Shown piece by piece: positions 42,091 through 49,032 of a DNA stretch of 49,032 bases. The DNA is from CAZMXS01 sp964570325 (GTDB lineage Bacteria > Verrucomicrobiota > Kiritimatiellia > CAIQIC01 > CAZMXS01): assembly GCA_964570325.1 (NCBI GenBank), contig CAZMXS010000033.1:1-49032 (forward strand). Direction: 5' to 3'. Numbering within the stretch: position 1 is the first letter of the stretch; the number at the start of each line of letters is the position of its first letter. Under the pieces are notes generated by a model. The model was not told where the DNA came from. It ran no database searches and saw nothing but the letters and a program-made list of their open reading frames with translations. A program made the translations under genes and the position numbers.

Positions 42091-43704
42091 ATGAATACAT
42101 CATCTCAATCAACCGTCCGCAAGCGGACCCGTAAACCTCGCGCTGCCGCGGCCGCACATGTTGCGCCAACCGGCGCCCCCATTTCCACCGCAGCCGCGCC
42201 AAACCACAGCGCCAACACACCCACCCCTTCGGATTCCGGGCTCAAGATTCTCTTCGTCGCCTCGGAATGCGCGCCCTACGCCAAGACCGGCGGCCTGGGC
42301 GACGTGGTCGCTTCGCTGCCCAAGGCGCTCCGCCGGCTGGGCCACGATGCGCGAATCGTGCTGCCCCTGTATGCGCTGATTGATCGCCAGAAATACGGCA
42401 TTACTTTCGAGAGCGCCGCTTGCGTTCACATGGGCGGCGGCGAGGAAAACTGGGTCGGGGTCCACAAAGGCCTGTTGGACCGGGAGGTGCCGGTCTGGTT
42501 CGTCGAATACGAACGTTTCTTCGGTCGGCCCGGTATTTACGACGAGCCGTGGGGCGAATACCAGGATAATGCCTTCCGGTTTGGCCTGCTGTCCAAGGCG
42601 GCGATGCAGATTTGCAAGGATCGCGGCTTCATCCCCGATGTGATCCACACCCATGACTGGCCAACCGTCGTGACCGCCGCGCTGCTGAAAACATGGGACC
42701 GTATTCTGTCGCCGCTGTCCGGCACCGCCAGCGTGCTGACAATCCACAACATCGGCTACCAAGGCGTCTACCACGCCAGCGCGCTTAATTACCTGGGCTG
42801 CGGCTGGGAGCATTTTACACCGGACAAGTTCGAGAATTACGGCCGGATCAATCTGCTCAAGGCCGGCATCGCCTTTTCCGACGCCATTACCACCGTTTCA
42901 CCCACCCATGCGCGTGAACTGCTTGATCCCGCCGGCGGACGGGGGCTCGCGATGTATCTCAACAACCGCAAGGGCGACCTGTTCGGCATCCTGAACGGCG
43001 CCGATTATGAGCATTGGGATCCGGCTGTGGATCAATACATCCCGGCCCGATATAGTGCGCAAGATCTGAAAGGCAAGGCGGTCTGCAAGGCGGAGTTGCA
43101 GAAGCGCATGGGGTTGAAAGTGGATCCGAACCTGCCCCTGTTCGGCGTGGTCTCTCGCTTCGTCGAGCAGAAGGGTTTTAACCTGGTCAAAGCCGCCCTT
43201 CCGTGGGCGCTGAACTCAATGGCCATCCAGACAGTCGTGCTCGGAACCGGCGACCCGGACATCGAAGGCTTCTTCCGCTGGCTGGCCTACGCCTATTCCG
43301 GGCGATCGGCGGACTACATCGGCTTCAATGCGGAGTTGAGCCATTGGATCGAGGCGGGCAGCGACTTTTTCCTGATGCCCTCACTTTACGAACCGTGCGG
43401 ACTGAACCAGATTTACTCGCTAAAATACGGCACCCTCCCGCTCGTCCGCGCCACAGGGGGGCTCGACGACACCGTGGAGAACTACAACGAAGGCGATGGC
43501 AGCGGCACCGGATTCAAGTTCTGGGAACCCACGCCGCAGGCGCTTTACAATACCATCGGTTGGGCGGTATCCACCTGGTATGATCGGCCGCACCATATCA
43601 GCAAGCTGCGCCAGGCCGCCATGGCGCGCGAGTTTTCCTGGGCCGATTCTGCGAAAAAATACGTTGAAGTGTACCGGCATGCGATCCGGAACCGGCGCGG
43701 ATAG
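42091..43704 (+). CDS. glgA: Glycogen synthase (ADP-glucose type)
   Basis: 537 residues. GT5 family enzyme that elongates alpha-1,4-glucan. After a disordered Ala/Pro/Thr-rich leader of about 50 residues (basic at first, RKRTRKPR) the family start is seen as KILFVASECAPYAKTGGLGD, with the KTGGL loop binding the nucleotide sugar. Then come VIHTHDWPTV, LTIHNIGYQGVY, TTVSPTHARE, GILNGADYEHWDP, GVVSRFVEQKGFNLV and PSLYEPCGLNQIYSLKYG with the catalytic Glu. The N-terminal extension is unusual for GlgA, which normally starts at the KILF block; no later good start is seen before that block. It converges with the acyltransferase gene, with 3 bases between the stops. Confidence 0.95.
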   Translation: MNTSSQSTVRKRTRKPRAAAAAHVAPTGAPISTAAAPNHSANTPTPSDSGLKILFVASECAPYAKTGGLGDVVASLPKALRRLGHDARIVLPLYALIDRQKYGITFESAACVHMGGGEENWVGVHKGLLDREVPVWFVEYERFFGRPGIYDEPWGEYQDNAFRFGLLSKAAMQICKDRGFIPDVIHTHDWPTVVTAALLKTWDRILSPLSGTASVLTIHNIGYQGVYHASALNYLGCGWEHFTPDKFENYGRINLLKAGIAFSDAITTVSPTHARELLDPAGGRGLAMYLNNRKGDLFGILNGADYEHWDPAVDQYIPARYSAQDLKGKAVCKAELQKRMGLKVDPNLPLFGVVSRFVEQKGFNLVKAALPWALNSMAIQTVVLGTGDPDIEGFFRWLAYAYSGRSADYIGFNAELSHWIEAGSDFFLMPSLYEPCGLNQIYSLKYGTLPLVRATGGLDDTVENYNEGDGSGTGFKFWEPTPQALYNTIGWAVSTWYDRPHHISKLRQAAMAREFSWADSAKKYVEVYRHAIRNRRG

Positions 43705-43707
43705 CGG

Positions 43708-44223
43708 TCATAAATAGCGCGACGGTTTTGAACTAAGTTGGTAATCAATATGCGGGTTGCGTTTGCGGATGACGCGGGCGGGAACCCCGGCCACAACATC
43801 AAACGCCTCAACATCGCGCGTCACCACGCTGCCGGCGGCGGCAACCGATCCTTTTTTCATCGTCACCCCCGGCAATATCGTCGCGCCGGCCGCAACCCAG
43901 ACATGGTCTTCCAGCACAACGGGACTGGCATGGCCGGCAAAGTGCTTGTCGTCAATGAAATGCTCGGCGGTGAAGATCCGGGCATAGCCGGATACGTTGG
44001 TGTCGGCGCCGATCCGCAAGCCGCCGCGGCCGTCGAGATGGCAGTTGTGGCCGATTATTGCGCGCGCGCCGATTTCGATCTGGTGCAGATCCATGAAAAC
44101 GCAGTTGCGCATAATATGGGCGGTGGGATCAAGCCGCATACCGCACCGCCGGTAAATCCATTTGCGCAGCCGCGGCGCCGGAATCCAGTTGATGAAAAAA
44201 TTGCATAAATCGGTCGCATTCAT
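43708..44223 (-). CDS. Left-handed beta-helix (hexapeptide) O-acetyltransferase
   Basis: 171 residues. Hexapeptide-repeat turns fill residues about 40-155 (IEIGARAIIGHNCHLDG, LRIGADTNVSGYARIF, VVLEDHVWVAAGATILPGVT, GSVAAAGSVVTRDVEAFD), and AEHFIDD carries the His expected for acetyl transfer. The C-terminal AGVPARVIRKRNP is typical of maltose/galactoside acetyltransferase-like enzymes that modify sugars of capsules or lipopolysaccharide. The start at 44223 is chosen because GGAGGA lies 7 bases upstream; an ATG at 44241 lies before that site. The candidate promoter is at 44253-44280. Confidence 0.88.
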   Translation of the reverse strand: MNATDLCNFFINWIPAPRLRKWIYRRCGMRLDPTAHIMRNCVFMDLHQIEIGARAIIGHNCHLDGRGGLRIGADTNVSGYARIFTAEHFIDDKHFAGHASPVVLEDHVWVAAGATILPGVTMKKGSVAAAGSVVTRDVEAFDVVAGVPARVIRKRNPHIDYQLSSKPSRYL

Positions 44224-44252
44224 GCTGTCGTCCTCCGCCATTCCGCGTCGCT

Positions 44253-44280
44253 ATGCTAACACCGGCAGGGCTCGATCAAA
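44253..44280 (-). promoter_or_regulatory. Candidate promoter of the acetyltransferase
   Basis: On the minus strand TTTGAT (44275-44280), 16-base spacer, TAGCAT (44253-44258); leader about 23 bases with a good ribosome site. Confidence 0.42.
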
Positions 44281-44710
44281 GCCCAAAAGCACATCGGCCC
44301 GGCGCTGGGTTTATCCTGCCGGCAGCCCTATCGTTCTAATCAAAAGGCATGCTCTGATTTCGATTAAACAATGGTTTGTCTTTGCCTGCAACCAGTCCCG
44401 GGCAGTTCACACCCAGCGCCGGTCGGATATCTGCCAGCGCCGCAGCCATGACCGTCACCGCTAGTTCTGCCGCCTGTTTGGGGTTGTGCCGCTCGGCCAT
44501 CCATGCCACGCATGGCTGGAACGTAGAGAAGAATTCTGCTGCCCCGCCCAGCGCGCCCCTGATTAGCCTGAGCGAGCAGGCGGTATGGGTCGTCGGCGCC
44601 GCAGGGAATGAGCGCCGCCGAAAGCCTAAAACCGTTCACGGTGGTGGACACCATGCTTGAGTCGGATAACTGCTTGACAGTTGGCGGGGTATCTTCAGCG
44701 CCAAGGACAA
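44281..44710. other. Gene-poor stretch with no recognisable gene
   Basis: No gene could be supported. On the minus strand one frame is open without a plausible start from 44635 to 44339 (reads AAEFFSTFQPCVAWMAERHN in part), ending in a TAG at 44336-44338; another minus frame runs from 44714 to 44364. Neither resembles a known family. The position next to an integrase fragment suggests decayed element DNA. Confidence 0.35.
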
Positions 44711-45070
44711 TCATCCTATAGAGAGCAGTTCGACTGGCAGCCAGCCGAACTGCTCTCTATTTAATGCGGGTTTGCGGATGCCGGCGAAAAGGCCGATGGT
44801 CAAGTAAGGCAACAACTGTGGCGCAATGCCCAGCAATTCGACCGCCTTGACCGCGACCTGCCGTTGCCCTTCAGTCAACGCCATGAACTTGACGCCTTTG
44901 TGCTTGCGGGTGACAGCCTGCTGCTCGGCATAGGTCTTGGCATCCGCCAGGGATTCCTTGGTAACCCGCTGGCGTTGCCCGTCGTAGGCAATCTCCACTT
45001 GAAAAGATTTCCCGGGCTGCCGTATGATGGCCCCGTGATGAAGCCACTGCTGACGATAGGATTTGGTCAT
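44711..45070 (-). pseudogene. Truncated tyrosine-type site-specific integrase
   Basis: About 119 residues remain. The N-terminal part has a basic arm-like and core-binding region (GKSFQVEIAYDGQRQRVTKE, KGVKFMALTEGQRQVAVKAV); then QLLPYLTIGLFAGIRKPAL matches the beginning of the catalytic domain, where the first catalytic Arg lies in FAGIR. Directly after this the frame runs into the palindrome at 44718-44760 and stops, so the His-x-x-Arg and Tyr parts are missing. GGAGG lies 10 bases before ATG 45070; an in-frame start at 45136 is possible. The remnant lies 112 bases before tRNA-Thr. Family assignment is from this short region only. Confidence 0.65.
44718..44760. repeat. 43-bp palindrome interrupting the integrase remnant
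   Basis: Perfect 15-base arms, ATAGAGAGCAGTTCG and CGAACTGCTCTCTAT, flank 13 bases that contain a second small stem CTGG-CAG-CCAG. The whole can fold into a 19-bp hairpin with one mismatch and a 3-base loop. No T-run follows on either strand. It sits exactly where the integrase similarity ends. Confidence 0.85.
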
Positions 45071-45148
45071 GGGACGAACGCCTCCGAGGGTTCGGGAATA
45101 CCTGTTCCGCACGGGGTAAACGTCCCAAGCGGTCAAGTCATTACCGTG

Positions 45149-45176
45149 CGTTTTATCATAAGTTGTTCATTATACG
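45149..45176 (+). promoter_or_regulatory. Possible tRNA-Thr promoter
   Basis: An A+T-rich stretch with TATACG at 45171-45176 lies 6 bases before the tRNA; the matching -35 (CGTTTT region) is weak. Confidence 0.3.
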
Positions 45177-45182
45177 TAAGTA

Positions 45183-45258
45183 GCCGGCATAGCTCAGTTG
45201 GCAGAGCAGTTGATTTGTAATCAGCAGGTCGTCGGTTCGAATCCGACTGCCGGCTCCA
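45183..45258 (+). tRNA. tRNA-Thr(TGT), CCA encoded
   Basis: A full cloverleaf can be drawn: acceptor GCCGGCA/TGCCGGC, D stem GCTC/GAGC, anticodon stem GTTGA/TCAGC with loop TTTGTAA (anticodon TGT, reads ACA), T stem GTCGG/CCGAC with TTCGAAT. Discriminator T is at 45255 and the CCA end is encoded (45256-45258). It is the only tRNA in the window and lies next to an integrase remnant. Confidence 0.97.
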
Positions 45259-45289
45259 GTTGTTCGCCCATGCAAACGCAGGGGCGAAC

Positions 45290-46369
45290 TCATGTTGCTC
45301 CCGGTTGATCGCTGCCACGCTGATACTGTGAATACATGGCGGCCATACAATCCGGGCAGATGCCATGTGAAAACTGGGCGTTGGAATGCGCAGCAATAAA
45401 GCCTTCCAGCGGAATCCACGCGCCGGATTCGTTGCGGATCTTTTTACAATTGGCGCAGATCGGCAGCAGACCCGTCAGCACCCGGACCCGATCCAAGGCC
45501 GATTGTAAATCCCGCGTCCGTTCCTGCACGCGCAACTCCAACTCGTCGCGCGCCCGCGCCAACGCTTGGGTGTTTTCCTCAATCCGACGGTGACTGGCAT
45601 CCAACTCGGCGGACATGCGGTTGAAGGCCTCCACCAGTTCGTCAAACTCGTCATCGGATTCCGGCGCCACCCGCTCCGCCAGGCGACCGGCGGCGATCCC
45701 GCGGCAGCGTTCAATGAGCCGATTGATTGTGCGCAAAAACCGCCCAGCTAGAAAACGGCTGAACAGCGATGCCAAGAGCACCGATGCCAGCAGCGAGATG
45801 ATGCCGGACAGGCGCAAATGTTGAAACTTCTGCTGGACCTCATCCGCGCGCATATCCATGCCGACCAGGTACCGCCCCACTCCATGCCGAAGCGGCGCAT
45901 AACCGGAAAGGAACGCCCCCCATGAATCTACCGTGATGCGATTATCCACGGACGGATAATCAAACCCCGCCATCAGGCGCGGCACGGCTTCCGCATACGC
46001 CTGCCCCGGCAGGGCCTGCCGACTGGTCTCATCCGAATCAATGACGAACACCACACCGGTGGCATCGCGGCGCATCACATAGAGGAAACTGATATCCGGA
46101 TTGGTGCTCCGAAACTCGCGCAAGCGACGAACGTTGGCAATATAGGCCGGCTGGTTGGTGTCAGCCGGCGTGCGCAATCCATCCAGCTCCCGGGCATCGA
46201 GCGCCTGGCTAACCAAGCTGGCACTGTTTTGCAACCGCAGTTGGAGACTCCGCATGAGGCTGTGGTGGGCGCTGGCGTAAAAATAGGTTCCGATGCTGCC
46301 GGATACCAAAATCACGGCCAGCAGATGACTGAAAAACAACCGCGTACCCACCTTGAGCCGAACTCGCAC
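45290..46369 (-). CDS. HAMP-domain membrane sensor with C-terminal four-cysteine module
   Basis: 359 residues. Helix 1 (about 10-30) and helix 2 (about 187-208; LSGIISLLASVLLASLFSRF) flank an extracytoplasmic sensor region of about 155 residues (TNPDISFLYVMRRDATGVVF, ALPGQAYAEAVP). HAMP follows (RTINRLIERCRGIAAGRLAE, ESDDEFDELVEAFNRMS), then a coiled coil (RARDELELRVQERTRDLQSA), then the module C305-x2-C308 (LPICANCKKIRNE) and C338-x2-C341 (FSHGICPDC). There is no kinase, cyclase or methyl-accepting domain, so the module is probably the output. The start codon is GTG (46369) with GGAGG six bases upstream. Residues 60-100 resemble the sensor region of the hybrid kinase at 18826-23793. Confidence 0.85.
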   Translation of the reverse strand: MRVRLKVGTRLFFSHLLAVILVSGSIGTYFYASAHHSLMRSLQLRLQNSASLVSQALDARELDGLRTPADTNQPAYIANVRRLREFRSTNPDISFLYVMRRDATGVVFVIDSDETSRQALPGQAYAEAVPRLMAGFDYPSVDNRITVDSWGAFLSGYAPLRHGVGRYLVGMDMRADEVQQKFQHLRLSGIISLLASVLLASLFSRFLAGRFLRTINRLIERCRGIAAGRLAERVAPESDDEFDELVEAFNRMSAELDASHRRIEENTQALARARDELELRVQERTRDLQSALDRVRVLTGLLPICANCKKIRNESGAWIPLEGFIAAHSNAQFSHGICPDCMAAMYSQYQRGSDQPGAT

Positions 46370-46389
46370 GACCCGCCTCCTTTGCGCTC

Positions 46390-46409
46390 ATCAGTTGTGC
46401 TTTACTGAT
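46390..46409. repeat. Inverted repeat just downstream of the HAMP-sensor -10 element
   Basis: ATCAGT (46390-46395) and ACTGAT (46404-46409) with a 8-base spacer, overlapping the -10 edge and the presumed transcription start: a possible operator or leader stem. Confidence 0.35.
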
Positions 46410-46438
46410 TATCTACCCCGACCGGCCGGCTGGGTCAA
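46408..46438 (-). promoter_or_regulatory. Candidate promoter of the HAMP sensor
   Basis: On the minus strand TTGACC (46433-46438) and TAGATAAT (46408-46415), 17 bases apart counting TAGATA as the -10. It overlaps the 3' end of the upstream membrane protein gene; leader about 34 bases with a GGAGG site. Confidence 0.55.
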
Positions 46439-49032
46439 AACGCTGCCGGCCAGGTCACACAACCGCCCAGCAGCGCCAGCGCATCCGCCGGTATGTCTTT
46501 GCGCCCCGACCCAAACAACGTCCCGGATCGCCACTTCAACCACGCCGGTCCGGCGCCGGATCGAACCGGCCATGCCACCCAGGTCCATCGCCCCGCGCGC
46601 GCGCGTTGCGCCGGTTGCGCGGACGGCGTCAGTTCCAATTCAACCGCCGCGCCCAATTCCGCCGGGATCATCAGCAAGGCCAGCACATAATCGGCCGCCG
46701 GCAGACAAATCTCCGAGTTCTGCCGCAGCCAGCGCGCGGCAAACGGCTCCAGCGTGCGCGCCTCCATTTTGTCCGCCGTTGCCGGTTCCAGCGCCACCGT
46801 CGCCCCCGGACCCACCGCCAGCACATCGGTCACGAGAACCGGCTGTGTGAATTGAATCCGCGCGCGCGGCGCCGCGGGCAGCCCGGCCACACTCCATCCC
46901 GGCATCAGGGATTGAACGCGGGCGGGCCGGCCATCCATGCTTACGGCCACCGCAGCGCCAGTTTCAAGCGGGAGGAAAAAGCACAGCGTCGCCGTAAAAT
47001 TCGTCCCCGCCGGCGGCGGACGGATAAATTCGATTACCTGCCCGGCCTCCACGCGCAAGCCTTCCGCGACAAACGGCTTGGCAAGCAGCGGACCGAAGTT
47101 TTTCAAACCCATATTCCCCAGACCCATGTTGCGGATGAAAATCCCGCTCTCCGCCGGGGTTGTTTCTCCGGTATTGCGCCGACGCATGCGATACAGCTTC
47201 AATGTCGCGCCCCAATCGGCCGCGCGAACCGGCACGGCATTCCGGTTTTCGAGCAACACCTGACCGCCATAGGTTTGGTCCCGCAGCAAGTCAAAAACGA
47301 AGCGTTCACTCACCGGCGTTTCAAAAGGCGTTGCAAAAAAAGCCGCCCGCTCCGGCGACTGTTCCATGATGGCCGCCCAAGCCCGTAACTGGCGCGTGTA
47401 ATCCGGATCACGCTCATTGCTCAACGCAAGAGTCGGCACGCCAAAAAAGAGGTCGAACGGCGCGGCCAGGCGCGGATACTCAAACAGCAACACCCCATCC
47501 TGCTCCTTTATTACCCGGGCATAACCGGCCAGGTAATCCAGCAAGCCGCGGTAATTGATTTCAGTGAACAGGTGCGTTCGACCGCGCACTTCCAGACCAC
47601 CCAGCAGCAAGATCGTCGCGCCACCGGCCAATCCGCTCCAGCTCCGGCCGGCGGGAATCCACGCCACCCACGCCGCCAGCCCCAGCGCCAGGAGTGGCAG
47701 CAATGCCACCAAGGTATAGCGCATGATGAAGAAGTCATAGATATTGCCGATTAGCAGGCCGGCGGGCGCCAGGCACACCAGCACCGCCAGCCGCTCGGCC
47801 TGCCGGGGACCGCGCCACGCGGCCAAGCCCGCCAACCCCGCCAGCGCCAGCGCCGCCACCGGCCAGGAGACCATGTTGGCGACGGTCCACAGGTCGGTGC
47901 GGAAGAAATAGCGGAACACCTGCGGCGCATCCCGTTGCGGCGGATGCAGCGCGGCATGCGCAAAACAGCCGAACGCCGCGACAACCAGCAGCGCGGCGAA
48001 CGCGAATCCGGCTTTTCCAATCATTGGAAAATCCGCCGCCGGCGTTTCCAATCCTCGGATGCGCCGGCGCCGCCAACCCAGCCAGGCCAACGCCGCGGCC
48101 AGCAGCGCGGCCGTCAAGGCCAGCGCCACGGCATAGGGCCGCAACGACGCAAACAGATTCTTGAGATTGTAGGTATCCGACACCCACCGCACCTGCGCGG
48201 CCAGGAGCGCCACGCCGCCGCCGGCGGCCGCCAACGGCACCATGAAATCCTCGCGCCCCGCGAGCACAACCAGCAGCGCCAATGCCGCCAGCGGTACGAC
48301 CGCCATCCAGGCGGTGATATGAAAGAACGGCGCAACGGCAACGCATCCAGCCCCCAAGACCAGGTCAAACCCGCGTCGCCACGCCGGCGCGCGCCGGGCG
48401 CTGATGAGCAGCGCCAGACCCGCCAACAGGCAGAAGGCGGCCATCATTTCCGGCCGTGCATTGCGGCCGTGCCACGCCACGATCGGATTAAGCAAAAGAA
48501 ACGCGAAAGCCGCCGGGCCGGCCAGTCGGCCCGGCAACAGCATGGCGGCCAGCACACCCAAAGCCGCGCCAGCCAACAAGGTAAAAAGTGGAATCACATA
48601 AAGCATCGCGGCGGGCCCGATGAAGCGACCGGGAACGCTCAGGACCATCGGATAGGCCGGCTGGAACCAGAAACCGGTCAAGCCGGTGTGGATATCCTTG
48701 ATCTGGCCGCAGGCAAATTTTGAAAGATAAGGCCGCCGGAAATCATACAGGAGGAAATCCGCGCGCGCCTCTGGCGGACATTGCGCCAACAGCGGATCGG
48801 TTACATTGAATTGCGGTTCACGCGCCAGCCGCGCGCCAAGGTTGAGATAGGCGCCGCCATCCTGCCCGCCGAACAAATCCTCATGCGGCCGGAATAGCAG
48901 CAGGCCGGCCGCCATCATGGCGGCCAACCAGAGCGCCTGGCCCACCCGCCCCGGCCGGGCCGCTTCCCGCCACAGGGCATATAGCCGCCAGGCGACCAGC
49001 GCCGTCAGCAACCAGAAACCCAAGCCAAGGGC
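46435..49032 (-). CDS. Large GT-C-like membrane protein, 5' end outside the window
   Basis: About 865 residues are visible and the frame stays open to the right edge, so the true start is probably beyond it (a TTG at 49023 is the first in-window candidate). About eleven membrane helices fill the first 460 residues; after the first ones FRPHEDLFGGQDGGAYLNLG has the acidic residues expected in a GT39-like active-site loop. The C-terminal 400 residues are soluble and beta-rich (TLCFFLPLETGAAVAVSMDG, RARIQFTQPVLVTDVLAV). The design, a GT-C core with a large soluble C-terminal part, parallels the two proteins at 26006-28813 and 30038-32389. The substrate is unknown. Confidence 0.75.
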   Translation of the reverse strand, partial: ALGLGFWLLTALVAWRLYALWREAARPGRVGQALWLAAMMAAGLLLFRPHEDLFGGQDGGAYLNLGARLAREPQFNVTDPLLAQCPPEARADFLLYDFRRPYLSKFACGQIKDIHTGLTGFWFQPAYPMVLSVPGRFIGPAAMLYVIPLFTLLAGAALGVLAAMLLPGRLAGPAAFAFLLLNPIVAWHGRNARPEMMAAFCLLAGLALLISARRAPAWRRGFDLVLGAGCVAVAPFFHITAWMAVVPLAALALLVVLAGREDFMVPLAAAGGGVALLAAQVRWVSDTYNLKNLFASLRPYAVALALTAALLAAALAWLGWRRRRIRGLETPAADFPMIGKAGFAFAALLVVAAFGCFAHAALHPPQRDAPQVFRYFFRTDLWTVANMVSWPVAALALAGLAGLAAWRGPRQAERLAVLVCLAPAGLLIGNIYDFFIMRYTLVALLPLLALGLAAWVAWIPAGRSWSGLAGGATILLLGGLEVRGRTHLFTEINYRGLLDYLAGYARVIKEQDGVLLFEYPRLAAPFDLFFGVPTLALSNERDPDYTRQLRAWAAIMEQSPERAAFFATPFETPVSERFVFDLLRDQTYGGQVLLENRNAVPVRAADWGATLKLYRMRRRNTGETTPAESGIFIRNMGLGNMGLKNFGPLLAKPFVAEGLRVEAGQVIEFIRPPPAGTNFTATLCFFLPLETGAAVAVSMDGRPARVQSLMPGWSVAGLPAAPRARIQFTQPVLVTDVLAVGPGATVALEPATADKMEARTLEPFAARWLRQNSEICLPAADYVLALLMIPAELGAAVELELTPSAQPAQRARAGRWTWVAWPVRSGAGPAWLKWRSGTLFGSGRKDIPADALALLGGCVTWPAAF

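Noticed and set aside
44718..44760. Palindrome as a rho-independent terminator
   Set aside because: No T-run follows on either strand and it lies inside a truncated coding frame.
44718..44760. Palindrome as an integron attC site
   Set aside because: Arms are perfect rather than interrupted, and the GTTRRRY/RYYYAAC core sites are not found at the ends.
45183..45258. Direct repeat of the tRNA 3' end as an attachment site
   Set aside because: No second copy of the T-arm/acceptor sequence was seen between 44224 and 45182 or shortly after the tRNA.

Overview
The window is a GC-rich, densely packed bacterial chromosome segment with about 35 protein genes, one tRNA, no rRNA, no CRISPR array and no intact mobile element. 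The gene set suggests a Gram-negative bacterium that tolerates or prefers low oxygen: heme is made by the siroheme-dependent Ahb route with radical SAM enzymes, isoprenoids by the mevalonate pathway, and a DUF2760/Hsp70 gene trio is present. This combination would fit a PVC-type (Verrucomicrobia/Lentisphaerae/Kiritimatiellae-like) or deltaproteobacterial lineage, but the sequence alone does not settle the phylum.

Layout. 1-5893 (minus) is a compact heme operon read ahbC, ahbD, fused ahbA-ahbB, fused precorrin-2 dehydrogenase-HemA, fused HemC-SUMT (running off the left edge). 6093-8750 (minus) holds a YcjF/YcjX-like pair. 8898-15235 (plus) is the mevalonate cluster: HMG-CoA reductase, type 2 IPP isomerase, HMG-CoA synthase, two GHMP kinases and diphosphomevalonate decarboxylase. 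15373-17356 (minus) has TrmJ and a GT4 glycosyltransferase. 17315-24491 (plus) is a signalling operon: membrane PHP protein, 1655-residue hybrid histidine kinase, response regulator. 24576-32389 (plus) is a surface-glycan type group: B12-radical SAM protein, two GT-C membrane glycosyltransferases and an SGNH protein. 32621-37763 (plus) is the DUF2760 and two divergent Hsp70 genes. 37859-40263 (minus) couples EttA to a PAS-DHp protein that has no ATPase domain. Then come mutM, a TPR protein, glgA and a hexapeptide acyltransferase. 44224-45182 is a gene-poor scar with a truncated integrase, a 43-bp perfect-arm palindrome and no other recognisable gene, ending at tRNA-Thr(TGT). The right end has a HAMP sensor and a third GT-C membrane protein running off the edge.

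How the genes work together. The heme operon condenses most steps from glutamyl-tRNA to heme into a few fused, overlapping genes; the visible HemC part lacks the domain that carries the dipyrromethane-binding cysteine, which is the most surprising point of the window. The mevalonate genes cover acetoacetyl-CoA to IPP/DMAPP except thiolase. The response regulator and the HAMP sensor end in the same four-cysteine module, and the hybrid kinase and HAMP sensor appear to share a similar extracytoplasmic sensor region, suggesting related signalling proteins. Several candidate promoters have a -35/-10 spacing of 16 bases and sit only 8-18 bases before the start codon, so some transcripts may be leaderless or nearly so.
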